DNA of 64,000 bases from the NCBI RefSeq assembly GCF_900010755.1, contig NZ_CZJT01000103.1, positions 62,001 to 126,000 on the forward strand, read 5' to 3'. Positions 8,320 to 17,563 of the stretch are shown piece after piece (position 1 is the stretch's first letter; every line of letters begins with the position of its first letter). This stretch comes from Paeniglutamicibacter antarcticus (GTDB lineage: Bacteria > Actinomycetota > Actinomycetes > Actinomycetales > Micrococcaceae). The notes beneath the pieces were generated by a model, which was given only the letters and a program-made list of their open reading frames with translations, was not told the DNA's origin and searched no databases. Position numbers and translations under genes: made by a program.

Positions 8320-9467
8320 ATCTTGATTTTGCACAACTACGCCGCTGGCCAGATGTCGAGGCCGAAAACCTGCAGGCTGTCGATGCCGCCGACAGGTTGC
8401 TGCTCGACCTTGCCGCCGAGGCAGGCTGGCCGGCCGAACCCGGCCGCGTGGCCATCCTCAACGACCGCTACGGCGCACTGACCCTTGGGGCTCTGGCCGC
8501 CGGTGTGCGCGGGATCCGCGTGCACCAGGACGCACTTTCCGGCGCCCAGGCCATCGCGGCCAACACGCAGCGCCTGCTTCCGGAACGTGCAGGTGAATAC
8601 CGGGCGTTGCCACTGGGCGCCGCACTGTTGGAGAACGCCACGTTGGTGTTGATCCAACTCCCCCGGTCCCTGGATGCATTGGAGGAAATGCTGGCCTTCG
8701 TCGCCGAGCATGGCGCCCCGGAGGTCACGGTGATGGCCACCGGTCGCATCAAGCACATGGGCCTTGGCATGAACGAGGTGATGGGCCGCTACTTCGGTTC
8801 CGTCACGGCCTCGCTGGGCCGGCAGAAATCGCGGGTGCTCACCGCATCCTCGGTGCACCCAGCCGAACAACGCCCCTCCGCACGGTTCCCGCTGCACAAC
8901 TCCGTCCAGGTCGGGTTGGACAAGCCACTGGAGCTTCGGGCCTTCGCGGAAACCTTCGGAGGTGCCAAATTGGACCCGGGCACCAGGTTCCTGTTGGAAA
9001 ACCTTGACCTTCCGGGCAGCGCCCGTCGTGCAGTGGATCTTGGCTGTGGCAACGGAACCATCGCCACGTTCATGGCGTTGAAGCACCCGGCGCTGAGCAT
9101 ACATGCCTCGGACCAGTCGGCATCCGCGGTGGCTTCCACCAGCGCAACCGCTATTGCCAACGGCGTGGCAGAGCGCGTCACTCCTGTCCAGGATGATGCG
9201 TTGGCGTCCTTGCCGGATGCTTCCGAGCAGCTCGTGGTGCTCAACCCGCCGTTCCACATGGGTAATACGGTCCATGCGGGGATCGCCCTGAAACTGATTG
9301 CCGATGCCGGACGCGTGCTGGCGCCGGGCGGGGAACTCTGGTGTGTCTGGAATTCACATCTCGGGTACAGGTCCCAGTTGGAAAAGTTGGTTGGCCCCAC
9401 CCGCCAGGTCGCGCGGAACCCGAAGTTCACCCTCACGGTGTCGACGCGCGCCCAGCCTCGAGGTTAG
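8316..9467 (+). CDS. Class I SAM methyltransferase, RsmC/RlmG type (rRNA m2G)
   Basis: 383-aa two-domain methyltransferase. The N-terminal half is the degenerate MTase-like domain typical of RsmC/RlmG. The C-terminal half has the SAM-binding VDLGCGNGTIATF motif and the catalytic NPPFHMG motif (N6/N2-type NPPF). These enzymes methylate a guanine at N2 in 16S or 23S rRNA; which site is targeted cannot be told. Coupled to yigZ by the 4-nt ATGA overlap, which fixes the ATG at 8316. The last 35 nt overlap the 3' end of the convergent gene at 9433. Confidence 0.9.
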   Translation: MNLDFAQLRRWPDVEAENLQAVDAADRLLLDLAAEAGWPAEPGRVAILNDRYGALTLGALAAGVRGIRVHQDALSGAQAIAANTQRLLPERAGEYRALPLGAALLENATLVLIQLPRSLDALEEMLAFVAEHGAPEVTVMATGRIKHMGLGMNEVMGRYFGSVTASLGRQKSRVLTASSVHPAEQRPSARFPLHNSVQVGLDKPLELRAFAETFGGAKLDPGTRFLLENLDLPGSARRAVDLGCGNGTIATFMALKHPALSIHASDQSASAVASTSATAIANGVAERVTPVQDDALASLPDASEQLVVLNPPFHMGNTVHAGIALKLIADAGRVLAPGGELWCVWNSHLGYRSQLEKLVGPTRQVARNPKFTLTVSTRAQPRG

Positions 9468-10788
9468 CGAAGTAGCGGTTCGAGGGTGGCACCGGGCCGC
9501 TTTCAAGGCGCGGCCTTTCGCCGCGTATGCGAACGGCATGACCCTGAATTCCAACAGCCGCCAGCTCGATCCTGTCAAGTACTTCGGCATCGTCGGGTTC
9601 GGTGGTCGGCAGGCCGATCGAGGAGTCGTTGAGATCCCGCCAGCGGATCTTGCCCTTGGCCCGGTTGAAGACCTCCATGGCCCGCCATGGCCGGTAGCCG
9701 GAGTGTGTGGCGGCCTCCGAGTCTTTCAGGCGGGCCGGCGTTCCAATCACCACGGGCCGACTTCCCCACCCATGCAACCCGACAATCGTCAGTTTCGTGA
9801 GGGAAGCCAACGGAAGTTTCTCGGCATTGACGCCCCACGCCCATGGCCGGTTCGCCACGGCAAGGAACTCCTGCTGGTTCAGCGCGTTGACGGCCTCGAT
9901 GCCGTGCAACGGGCACTTGTCGTCAACAGCGAGCATCGACGGCATTCCGGCTGGCTGGTTGCGTTTCTTGCCGCCGCAGATGCATCCCTCTCGCTGGGCC
10001 TCGCCGGAGTCCACAGCTTGCACGGCCCGCTGGTAAACCAGCGGGCCGATCGTGGGGTCCAACGGAATTTCGAGCACCACGTCACCGGCGAGATTCTCCC
10101 GAAGCAGGTGGAACACGACGATCAGCGACCAGAAGCCCAACGCCACCAGCGGCACCAACAGCGATTCAAGGTCGTCCAGATGGGCAGTCCCGGCCAGCGC
10201 TCGGATATCCCGTCCCGCTTCGGTGAAGAACGAAATGACGATCTTGGCAGCCGACAGCACCACGAGGGTCACGAATACAGCCTTCAGCTTGGAGTTGGCG
10301 CGTCCCTGCATGCGTGAGCGTTTCAACAACGCACCGTCAACAAGCACCTGGCCTGCTGCTTCACGCCGCCATTGGCGGATGGTGCGGGAGAACCGTGCCC
10401 CGCTGAGTCCGGCCACCAGCCCCAGCGCCAGGAACCAGTAGAACAACACCCACAGCAGCACAAAGAACACCATGGAGTCGTGCTGCCCGTAGACCAGCAA
10501 AAAACCCGTGGCGAGAAGGGAAAGCCAGGGAGCAATCCTGCCAGCAAGGACAGCGAGCGGAACCGTCAAGACCAAAGCCACGATGGCGAAGATTTCCAAC
10601 TCTGGATTCAGGGCCAGGCCAAGCCCCGAAGAGTTGAATGCAACGAAGAGCACCGCAAGCAAGGGCAGGCTCCCTCCCCAACGCAGCAGCCGGTCCGGCA
10701 CGGTGCGTGGCACGGCCGCCCATTCGGCTTCCGAGACCACATAGCGGGGCAACGGCACGGGCGGTTCGTGCTGGATATTTTTGGCCAC
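9433..10788 (-). CDS. Membrane protein with CxC...CxLHG domain (paralogue A, undescribed family)
   Basis: 451-aa protein, not a family I recognise. The N-terminal 240 residues contain about six TM helices. The C-terminal 200 residues are soluble, with C-I-C (about 269-271) and C-P-L-H-G (about 292-296), then VNALNQQEF and PWAWG. The protein at 13176 shares these motifs in the same order, so the two are distant paralogues. Four Cys/His ligands in this spacing suggest a metal site (inference). The frame opens at TTG 10803, but GAGGAG sits 7 nt before GTG 10788, which I take as the start. The 3' end overlaps the rsmC-like gene by 35 nt. Confidence 0.75.
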   Translation of the reverse strand: MAKNIQHEPPVPLPRYVVSEAEWAAVPRTVPDRLLRWGGSLPLLAVLFVAFNSSGLGLALNPELEIFAIVALVLTVPLAVLAGRIAPWLSLLATGFLLVYGQHDSMVFFVLLWVLFYWFLALGLVAGLSGARFSRTIRQWRREAAGQVLVDGALLKRSRMQGRANSKLKAVFVTLVVLSAAKIVISFFTEAGRDIRALAGTAHLDDLESLLVPLVALGFWSLIVVFHLLRENLAGDVVLEIPLDPTIGPLVYQRAVQAVDSGEAQREGCICGGKKRNQPAGMPSMLAVDDKCPLHGIEAVNALNQQEFLAVANRPWAWGVNAEKLPLASLTKLTIVGLHGWGSRPVVIGTPARLKDSEAATHSGYRPWRAMEVFNRAKGKIRWRDLNDSSIGLPTTEPDDAEVLDRIELAAVGIQGHAVRIRGERPRLESGPVPPSNRYFANLEAGRASTP

Positions 10789-10803
10789 GCGGCGACTCCT
10801 CAA

Positions 10804-11557
10804 ACTGGCGGTAGCTCAACACTAGGCCACCGATTTACCCACGTGAGTCATCATTTATGTTGATTTCGATGGCCACCAGGATGATCTTGGGAGGCCTCTT
10901 GACACGTCAACATGCGCCGCATGGGCCCAGGTCCTCACGAGAATGATCCTGATGAAAAATCCCGGAAGGGCCTTAACCGAGACAACCTGGGACAGACTCG
11001 CCCTGGAGCCGCGGCAATTCCTGTACTGCCCTGTTCATGCGGTTAGGGGCGAATGAAGAAATCATGGCTGCAAATAGTGAGTCCGGGATTCCCGTCATTG
11101 TTGGTGCTACCAAACCTGTATTCACTTCAACGGACTCCACCAAAGCGTTGGCAACCTTTACCGCAACGGTCCGCTCTTCCAACTCTCAAAGGTACCTCGC
11201 TACGATTCCTACCGGCAGCAAGAACAACGTCGCCCGGTTCGGCAGCGACGCCTAAAAAATTTGATTCGCGCTGATCTCACTGTGGTTGCCGATTTTTCCC
11301 TAGGCGGCTCGAGCGACGCACCTTCGGTGTGCGCACAAGGGTTGTCCGTGGTCGACTAGGCCCCCCGGCATCACCGACGGCAAGTCCACTCCCGCTGCTG
11401 ATTATTGCCACCACGACGGACGAATCGAGGGGGAAACTGTTGTGGGGCGCGATTTTCCTGACCGGGAAATCGAGCCTTGCGGTTAAACGACAGCGCCACG
11501 ATTGTAAAGCAGCCCACATACCGTCATTTCGTTGGCAAGTGGTGCAATACTTCTGTG
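10804..11557. other. Gene-poor interval
   Basis: About 750 bp between the divergent Cys-motif membrane gene and the isochorismatase gene. GC is lower than in the neighbours. I see only a weak 63-codon frame at 11064-11255 and no tRNA-like fold. It may hold promoters for both flanking genes and decayed sequence. Confidence 0.5.
11064..11255 (+). CDS. Possible small Thr/Ser-rich protein
   Basis: 63-aa frame beginning MAANSESGIPVIVG, with many Thr, Ser and Ala residues and a weak purine-rich site (GAAGAAATC) just before the ATG. Third-position GC is clearly below that of the surrounding genes. No motif, signal peptide or TM helix. It could be a remnant or chance frame. Confidence 0.25.
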   Translation: MAANSESGIPVIVGATKPVFTSTDSTKALATFTATVRSSNSQRYLATIPTGSKNNVARFGSDA

Positions 11558-12127
11558 ATGAACGAGCATCGAGAAGGATTACAGAAGGCCCTCATCGTCA
11601 TCGATATGCAGAATGGCGTGGTTGAACATTGCGTTCATCCCAAGAAGGTCACTGCCCGTATCCAGGACATGGTGACCCGTGCTCGCGACACCGGGACACC
11701 GGTATTTTGGGTCCAGGATGAACGCGATTTCGCCCGGCATTCAAGCGCCTGGCAAATGGTTGACCCGCTTGAACCGATCGACGGGGAACACCGGATCTTC
11801 AAGTCCTACCGCGATGCTTTCAGTGGAACCGGACTCCATGCGGCACTGAATGCGGCAAACGTCAACCACGTGGTGGTCTGTGGCGCGCAGTCCGATTATT
11901 GCGTGCGCACCGCCGCCCAACGTGCGGCGGCCATGGGCCTGGACGTGACGCTGGTCCGTGATGCACACACCACGGGGGCAGCGACGTTCGAAGGCCAAAC
12001 CCTGACCGGGGAGCAGGTCATCGCACACACCAATTCATACTTTGCCGGACTCGACTACCCGAAGCAGGAAATCCAACTGCTCAAGGCCGAAGACGTGGTT
12101 TTCAGCGCCACGGTGTCCGTCGACTGA
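11558..12127 (+). CDS. Isochorismatase-like cysteine hydrolase
   Basis: 189-aa alpha/beta hydrolase of the isochorismatase/nicotinamidase superfamily. The catalytic triad is visible: Asp in LIVIDMQNG, Lys in RIFKSYRDAF, and Cys in CGAQSDYCVRTAAQ, followed by TLVRDAHTTG. The zinc-binding DxH signature of nicotinamidases is not evident, so this is more likely a general cysteine hydrolase of unknown substrate. The ATG at 11558 starts MNEHREGLQKALIV; the longer frame from 11477 has a non-homologous N-terminus. Convergent with the PIG-L gene. Confidence 0.9.
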   Translation: MNEHREGLQKALIVIDMQNGVVEHCVHPKKVTARIQDMVTRARDTGTPVFWVQDERDFARHSSAWQMVDPLEPIDGEHRIFKSYRDAFSGTGLHAALNAANVNHVVVCGAQSDYCVRTAAQRAAAMGLDVTLVRDAHTTGAATFEGQTLTGEQVIAHTNSYFAGLDYPKQEIQLLKAEDVVFSATVSVD

Positions 12128-12162
12128 CCACCCGCTCCCAGATGGCGTGTTTCCAGGTGCCG

Positions 12163-12954
12163 CTAAAGCCCCTCGAATAGATCTGCCAACACCGGGGTAT
12201 CACGAGCGCGCGGGGGCCAGGCGAGCACATAGGGTTCCTTGGACACAAGGCGGGCCCAGTGGCGTTCGCTGAGCGATTGATCGTTCAGGGACGACCGCTG
12301 GCTGCGGTGTTCCATGAGTCCTGCGACAATTCTTGAAGCAACGGAACTGGTGTCCACCTCGATGCCGACCGACTCGTCCGGCACCGGACGCAAATGGTAT
12401 TCGAGCCCTGGGTTCCAGGCCTCAAACCCGCGGATCAGCCGGAACCTGTTCCATCGTTCGAAGGTCGATTGCCGGATGGCGCCGTGCACCAGCCGTCTGA
12501 GCCCCGGGCCGGGATGTGCACGTGCCCGGTGAAACGCCTCGTCGGTAGCCGCCCCGATTGCAATGTGGTCACGGTGGCCGGTGATGCCGTCGGGGCCAAA
12601 CGTCGCCACAATCTGGGGCCTTTCCGCATCCAAAATTCCTAGAATACGCATCACCAACTCCTCAAAATCCACCTCGGCCACGTGACCGTCCTCGTAGTCG
12701 AGCCAGTGGTGCCGGTCGGGTATGCGCCCGTGGGCCCGCCAGGCATTCGCGCTTTCCACCCGGCGGTATGCGCCCAGGGTGGCCGGGGTTGCATCAACTC
12801 CATCGGCAATCTGGCCGGCGGCCCCATCCGTTGCCAGCACCAGGACGAAGCGGAACCCCGGATCGTGTTCGTGCAAGGCAATCGACCCGGCACATCCATA
12901 GGCATCGTCATCCGGATGTGCCACCACGATCGCCAGCGAATGCTGCTCTTTCAT
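12163..12954 (-). CDS. PIG-L/LmbE family zinc deacetylase
   Basis: 263-aa protein of the LmbE/PIG-L family, which includes MshB and mycothiol S-conjugate amidase. The zinc motif AHPDDDAYG lies at the N-terminus and the third ligand in TGHRDHIAIG. These enzymes remove N-acyl groups from GlcNAc-type substrates. Substrate here unknown; a role in mycothiol metabolism is possible but not shown. A GTG at 12960 is in frame; I chose ATG 12954 because TACCCT ends 6 nt before it, a leaderless-type arrangement. Confidence 0.88.
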   Translation of the reverse strand: MKEQHSLAIVVAHPDDDAYGCAGSIALHEHDPGFRFVLVLATDGAAGQIADGVDATPATLGAYRRVESANAWRAHGRIPDRHHWLDYEDGHVAEVDFEELVMRILGILDAERPQIVATFGPDGITGHRDHIAIGAATDEAFHRARAHPGPGLRRLVHGAIRQSTFERWNRFRLIRGFEAWNPGLEYHLRPVPDESVGIEVDTSSVASRIVAGLMEHRSQRSSLNDQSLSERHWARLVSKEPYVLAWPPRARDTPVLADLFEGL

Positions 12955-13175
12955 GGACACAGGGTAGTCCCACTCGGTCCCTTAATCACAGCTACAAGGG
13001 TGTCCACTTCAGACGGGCTTCCGAGTGGTGGGCAAGCGCATGGCCGCAGAAATTTCCGACCACATGAGTCTGCGTAAAGTTCCACCGAAGCCTTGGGCAT
13101 GCACCATCGAATACACGGCCGCCGGAGCTGCCTTCACGTTTCGGGAACGGCGAGCTGGCTATCGGATCGCGGATG

Positions 13176-14582
13176 TTATGTGATGCCGGCTGCGTTGACC
13201 GGGACATTGCCAACGTATTTGGTGGCACCGCCTATTTCAGCTGGAACAAAGATCGGGTATCCGTGTCTGTATCGCTGGGCGTAACCGTCGATACCGAACG
13301 GACGCAGGTCGAGTAGGTCGCGCCGACCGGCTCTCGGTGCGGGGTGCAACGATCGAATCCTCTTGCTTTCGGTCTTCCAGAGCGTTTCTTGGAAGGACAT
13401 GCCAACGTAGTTTTCCCCGGGTTCAAGTCTCCACTGGTCTTCGCCCAGGATCTCGCTCCCGTTGAGCAAGACCGTTCGCCCCAGAAACCCCGTTCCGCCA
13501 TAACCCAAGACGCCAACGGGCAATCCCAAGGCTGTGACCGGCATGAACGACTCGGAGTCCCACACCCAGGTACGGGCTCGGGCGCTGCGGGAAAACTCGG
13601 CCGCACTTAGGGCGTTCACTACGTCAACCCCATGCAGCTCGCAGTGCCTGTCAATTTCTTCGTCGTATGCCTCTGCCTCCGCCGGTTCCTGGTTGGCTGG
13701 ATCTTCCCGCGTGATTTCATCCTTCCCATAGCAACTGCAGCCTTTGCGCTCACGTTCTTGCCTTGAAAGGGCACCACCATCCAGCCATCCGATTCCGATG
13801 ATCGAAACAGGGCCGGTTCGCGGATCCGGCAGTATCCACAGTGTTGAACCGAAGCGCTTGAAGCGCCATAGCCGCCAAAGAATCCGGCAGAGCAAAACCA
13901 CTGCCCCCAAGGCTGCACTGATCGCAACCGCGAGCAGGAATGAATCAAACGGTTCAGCGTTGGGATCGGTTGGGTTCTTCCGGCCCCGGCCCAGGAGCCA
14001 GATGAACAGGACGCAAGCGACGGCCGAGATGGTCGTCAGGAACACTACCCACCAGCGTCCGCGCATCGCGTTCTGCTTGGCCCAGCCAGCTTGTTCCTGG
14101 CTGATGGCAAGCGTGGCAGGGGCTTCGCCCTTGAGGCTCTCCCTTAACCGATTCAATGCTGCATACTGTCGCCAGCCCATCGCCAGGTCCACCATCGCAG
14201 CAACTCCAAGAACCGCCGTTGCATACCAGTACCACCAGACCGGTTCCAGGCCGAAACCAAAGGAGACGATTTTCTGCAACTGGACGGCAACCAGGGCCAG
14301 CCAGATTCCGGGCCGAGGTCCAATGAGCGCCGGCGCAAGAACCAAGAAGAAGACCGCGAACATCGCATAGGGGAAGAAATATTCGGGCGATAGCGACACT
14401 TCAAACGAGGGCGCAGGCGACTCTGGTTCCCCGCTGATTGACAGCCAGAAATACATACCCATGAATCCGCCAAATCCCAGCAGGACCGCTCCACGCAGGA
14501 CCTCGTGCGAAAACATCCTGGGTAGCGCGTTCCATTGGGTTTGACTTGGACGCAATAACTCGGCCACTGGCATAGGGGTCAT
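13176..14582 (-). CDS. Membrane protein with CxC...CxLHG domain (paralogue B, undescribed family)
   Basis: 468-aa distant paralogue of the protein at 9433. The N-terminal half has about six hydrophobic segments. The soluble C-terminal half carries C-S-C (about 282-284) and C-E-L-H-G (about 314-318), then VNALSAAEF and TWVWD. The Cys pairs are separated by a longer acidic insert (29 residues against 20 in paralogue A). N-termini also align (PSQTQWNALPRMF with VSEAEWAAVPRTV), which supports the ATG at 14582 over a GTG at 14645. No Shine-Dalgarno seen. It lies next to a decayed YbaK gene. Confidence 0.72.
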   Translation of the reverse strand: MTPMPVAELLRPSQTQWNALPRMFSHEVLRGAVLLGFGGFMGMYFWLSISGEPESPAPSFEVSLSPEYFFPYAMFAVFFLVLAPALIGPRPGIWLALVAVQLQKIVSFGFGLEPVWWYWYATAVLGVAAMVDLAMGWRQYAALNRLRESLKGEAPATLAISQEQAGWAKQNAMRGRWWVVFLTTISAVACVLFIWLLGRGRKNPTDPNAEPFDSFLLAVAISAALGAVVLLCRILWRLWRFKRFGSTLWILPDPRTGPVSIIGIGWLDGGALSRQERERKGCSCYGKDEITREDPANQEPAEAEAYDEEIDRHCELHGVDVVNALSAAEFSRSARARTWVWDSESFMPVTALGLPVGVLGYGGTGFLGRTVLLNGSEILGEDQWRLEPGENYVGMSFQETLWKTESKRIRSLHPAPRAGRRDLLDLRPFGIDGYAQRYRHGYPIFVPAEIGGATKYVGNVPVNAAGIT

Positions 14583-14633
14583 GATTCGATCATGCCAGCA
14601 GCGATGCCTCGCGGACCAATCGGATATGAAGGG

Positions 14634-14977
14634 ATGACTAGACACTATGCGATCCAGGGAGCGGAAAGCGATGCCGCCGCCTTCGTGGGCTGCCAGGTCG
14701 CGGCGATCGCCAACTCGCTGGTCTTTGAATGCGACGGTGAACCGTTGTTGATCATGTCCAGCGGTGCAGGGAAAGTGGATATCGCGCTGGTTGCCAAGGC
14801 CGTTGACGGAGCCGTGTTGAAGCAGGCCACCCCGCGAAACTACCCACGCTCATTAACACCTCGCTTCGCGGGCACGCCGAACTCTGGCTGGCCGCCGGGC
14901 CGGCAAACTCACCGAAGCCAGTCAGTGACGACGAGCTGCTCAGGCTCACCGGCGGAACCGAGCTTCAGGTCAAGTAA
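14634..14977 (+). pseudogene. Decayed YbaK/ProX-type aminoacyl-tRNA deacylase
   Basis: Two frames together spell parts of a YbaK-domain editing protein. Frame one (14634 to about 14840) reads SDAAAFVGCQVAAIANSLVF, then a GEPLLIMSSGAGKVDIALVA stretch and a KQATP end, matching the conserved N-half. After about 14848 the match continues in another frame (LINTSLRGHAELWLAAG, then DDELLRLTGG), ending at TAA 14977. About 28 residues of the conserved centre (the GGVPPVGH region) and the usual N-terminal 30 residues are missing. Truncation, internal deletion and frameshift all point to a dead gene. Confidence 0.8.
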
Positions 14978-15007
14978 CCCGATGGAAAGACACTGTGGGG
15001 TGTTGGG

Positions 15008-15373
15008 TTACCGAGGGGCGGGCACTAAATAGCCCTCAAGATCCGGCCAGCCGATCGTGGCCTTCTCACCGGGCATCAGGGCCTTGGTCAGCAGCGCATC
15101 GGCAACAACTATCCCGTGCGGCGAAATCTCGAGGATTGAGAGTTCGCCGGCCAGTGCGGCGGGAGCCTCCCTGAGTTTCCAGTACTGCATGAGTTCGGAT
15201 ATCCCACGTTCGCAGAGGAGTTCCTCGCCAGCGAGGTAGTCGCACGGTTCCCCAGCGGGGTGTCCAAGGACAGTTCGTGGCTGCACGGTATCGTAATCGG
15301 GCGTGACCGGCTCAAGGTATCCGACGGTTTCCCCGTCCTCACGCGTGACACCTATCCAGGTTGAAACATCCAT
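15008..15373 (-). CDS. Conserved hypothetical protein
   Basis: 121-aa acidic soluble protein beginning MDVSTWIGVTREDG, with QPRTVLGHPAGEP and a C-terminal ALLTKALMPGEKATIGWPD. I have the impression of similar small actinobacterial proteins that carry WxGVTREDGE and a late ADALLTKAL motif, none with known function. A GTG eight codons upstream (15397) is possible. It is divergent from the fragment at 15377, only 3 bp away, which leaves no room for that gene's own promoter. Confidence 0.7.
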   Translation of the reverse strand: MDVSTWIGVTREDGETVGYLEPVTPDYDTVQPRTVLGHPAGEPCDYLAGEELLCERGISELMQYWKLREAPAALAGELSILEISPHGIVVADALLTKALMPGEKATIGWPDLEGYLVPAPR

Positions 15374-15376
15374 GGA

Positions 15377-16132
15377 ATGAGGGTATCCCTTGTGCACGAT
15401 TTTCCCCGACTTCCATCCGGCACCGGTGACAGTGTCTACGGGTCGGGCACCTGGTTCATAGCAACTCTGTACGAAAAGTCTGCCGCGGGCCCGGTGGTCG
15501 AAACGAGCACCGACGGAACCACCTGGAAGGAGCGTTCCACCACGGGTCTCGAAAACAATGCCATCACCGGACTTGCCTCAGGAAACGGGACATTGCTCGC
15601 GGCAACCGAGCTGGAATCAGGAGCCAACGGGTTTCCTTCACCACCGCAATTCTTCCAAAGCAGCGATGGCATCAGTTGGACCGCACGATCCAGTGTCTCC
15701 GGCGCCGTCACTGCCTTGGTCTTCGGCAGCGCCCCGGTAAACAACAGCACACAGGTTCCCTACCCATTGGCGTCTCCATCAGCTGGATCCGGTACCTACC
15801 CGACGCCTACTCCAACACCGACACCGACACCTGCACAAACGCCATCCGCAGCGCCGGGCTCCACGGCCGGTCGGGAATGCACGTTCGCATTTGTCTCATC
15901 GCTGGTCACCAAGAACAATTCTTCGGGCAACGAATACAAGCTGGACCCCCATGCCTACGTATGGTCGGGCCCCTGGATTTCTGCCGGAGCGATCAACGTG
16001 TCTGAGGGTGAAGAAGTGACTGCTGTCTTCCATTTTCAAGGCGGGGCATGGGTGCCGGTCAACCGCGGCCCCTACTGCGACGCACATACGATCCCGGCAG
16101 ATATCTACGAGGTGACCTGCCACAGCAATTAG
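15377..16132 (+). pseudogene. 5'-truncated secreted propeller-type protein
   Basis: 251-codon frame with extracellular-type composition but no signal peptide. It contains two BNR-like repeats (ETSTDGTTW and QSSDGISW, with YGSGTWFIATL before the first), a linker of alternating Thr-Pro, and a C-terminal module with three Cys. Repeats of this type come in series, so one or more N-terminal repeats plus the export signal seem lost. The frame starts 3 bp from the divergent gene at 15373 and lacks a ribosome site. I read it as a 3' fragment; an unusual intact protein cannot be excluded. Confidence 0.55.
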
Positions 16133-16270
16133 CCACTGGCGGTGCCGGCGCATCCACCCTCCTACCCCACGCCCGGCACCGGGAGTAGAGTGCGAGTTAC
16201 TCGACAGCCGGACCCTGTTGCCAGTGGCGCGCCATCCGGACAGCAGGCATTGAGTTTCCAGGAGGCAGTA

Positions 16271-17563
16271 ATGATAGACCCAGACAAGTCTTTCCAAACC
16301 ACCGGGGCCACCCCCATTGAGGGTCGCTACGTCGTGGTCTTTGACGCGGCGGCACCCGGGGAATCCGGCCGCTTCGGCCTGAGGGCCCTGGAGGATGAAG
16401 TGCCGACGGTGCTGGAGGACCAAGGGTTCGATCTGGCGAACTACTTCCCCCGGCTCGGGATTGGCGTCGTGGATGGCGATTCCCCCCAGCTGGCCGAATT
16501 GCGGACCCGCTGCATCGCCGAGGGCATGTCCCTGCGCATTGTTCCGGAGCTGCTGTACCACGTGCTTCCGTCCACGCCCGGCGAACCCCGGTCCGCGGCA
16601 ACCCAAGGATTCGCCGACACCGCGGAACTCACCTGGGGTCTGCAGGCGGTGCTCGCGGCGGACTCCGGATATACCGGACGGGGCATCCGGGTGGCCGTCC
16701 TGGACACCGGGTTCGATGCCGGGCACCCGGATTTCACCGGACGCGATGTCACCACCGCATCATTCATCACCGGCGAAGATTCCCACGACGGGCACGGCCA
16801 CGGAACCCACTGCATCGGCACTTCCTGCGGGCCACGCACCTTGGCGGGCGCCCGCGGTTACGGGGTGGCACCGGAAGCCTCAATCTTTGCCGGAAAGGTC
16901 CTCAGCAATGAGGGCTCGGGTTCCGATACCGGCATCCTGGCCGGCATCGACTGGGCCCTGCAGAACGACTGCCATATCATCTCCATGTCCCTCGGCGCCG
17001 ATGTGCGCGAGGTCCATCCGCCATATGTAGCCGCCGGGCGGCGGGCACTTGAGCGTAGCACGCTGATCATTGCCGCGGCCGGCAACAATGCGCAACGTTC
17101 GGCCGGGGATCCTGGATTTGTCGGTGCGCCCGCCAACAGCCCGTACATCATGGCCGTTGCCGCCCTGGATTCGGCACTGAACGTCGCTGACTTCTCGGCC
17201 CGGACCCTCCCGGGACGGGGCGGGCAGGTGGACATTGCCGGCCCGGGGGTCAAGGTCTATTCATCCTGGCTGATGCCCAAACGCTACAACACCATCAGTG
17301 GCACCTCGATGGCAACCCCGCATCTTGCTGGCGTAGCCGCCCTTCTGTGCGAGGCCACCGGATTCCGCGGCCGCGAGCTCTGGGCAGAACTTGCCCAGCA
17401 GGCACAACGTCTGGAGCGGCCTTCGGTCGATGTTGCCGCGGGACTGGCCCAGGCCCCAGCCCCGGCCGAAACCCCTGTTCCAGGGCCGGCACCCGATCCG
17501 GTGCCCGACCCTGCACCAGATGCAGGGGATGAATCGCCTGAAAGCTTTTACGGACATGGATGA
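16271..17563 (+). CDS. Cytoplasmic S8 family serine peptidase (subtilase)
   Basis: 430-aa subtilase. Catalytic triad: Asp145 in AVLDTGFDAGHPDF, His177 in DGHGHGTHCIG, Ser346 in SGTSMATPHLAG; oxyanion Asn272 in AAAGNNA. Residues 18-100 (RYVVVFDAA ... LRIVPELLYHVL) resemble an I9-type prodomain. No signal peptide or TM helix precedes it, so it should act in the cytoplasm or leave by another route. The C-terminal 45 residues are Pro/Ala/Asp-rich. The start is fixed by GGAGG 5 nt before the ATG. Its stop overlaps the next gene, a prodomain-like protein. Confidence 0.93.
   Translation: MIDPDKSFQTTGATPIEGRYVVVFDAAAPGESGRFGLRALEDEVPTVLEDQGFDLANYFPRLGIGVVDGDSPQLAELRTRCIAEGMSLRIVPELLYHVLPSTPGEPRSAATQGFADTAELTWGLQAVLAADSGYTGRGIRVAVLDTGFDAGHPDFTGRDVTTASFITGEDSHDGHGHGTHCIGTSCGPRTLAGARGYGVAPEASIFAGKVLSNEGSGSDTGILAGIDWALQNDCHIISMSLGADVREVHPPYVAAGRRALERSTLIIAAAGNNAQRSAGDPGFVGAPANSPYIMAVAALDSALNVADFSARTLPGRGGQVDIAGPGVKVYSSWLMPKRYNTISGTSMATPHLAGVAALLCEATGFRGRELWAELAQQAQRLERPSVDVAAGLAQAPAPAETPVPGPAPDPVPDPAPDAGDESPESFYGHG

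Noticed and set aside
10973..11182. 69-codon minus-strand frame
   Set aside because: No ribosome site or motif, and it overlaps another weak frame; chance is the simplest explanation.
15820..15850. Short repetitive tract that might suggest a CRISPR or satellite
   Set aside because: It encodes a Thr-Pro linker inside a protein fragment; there are no spaced repeats.
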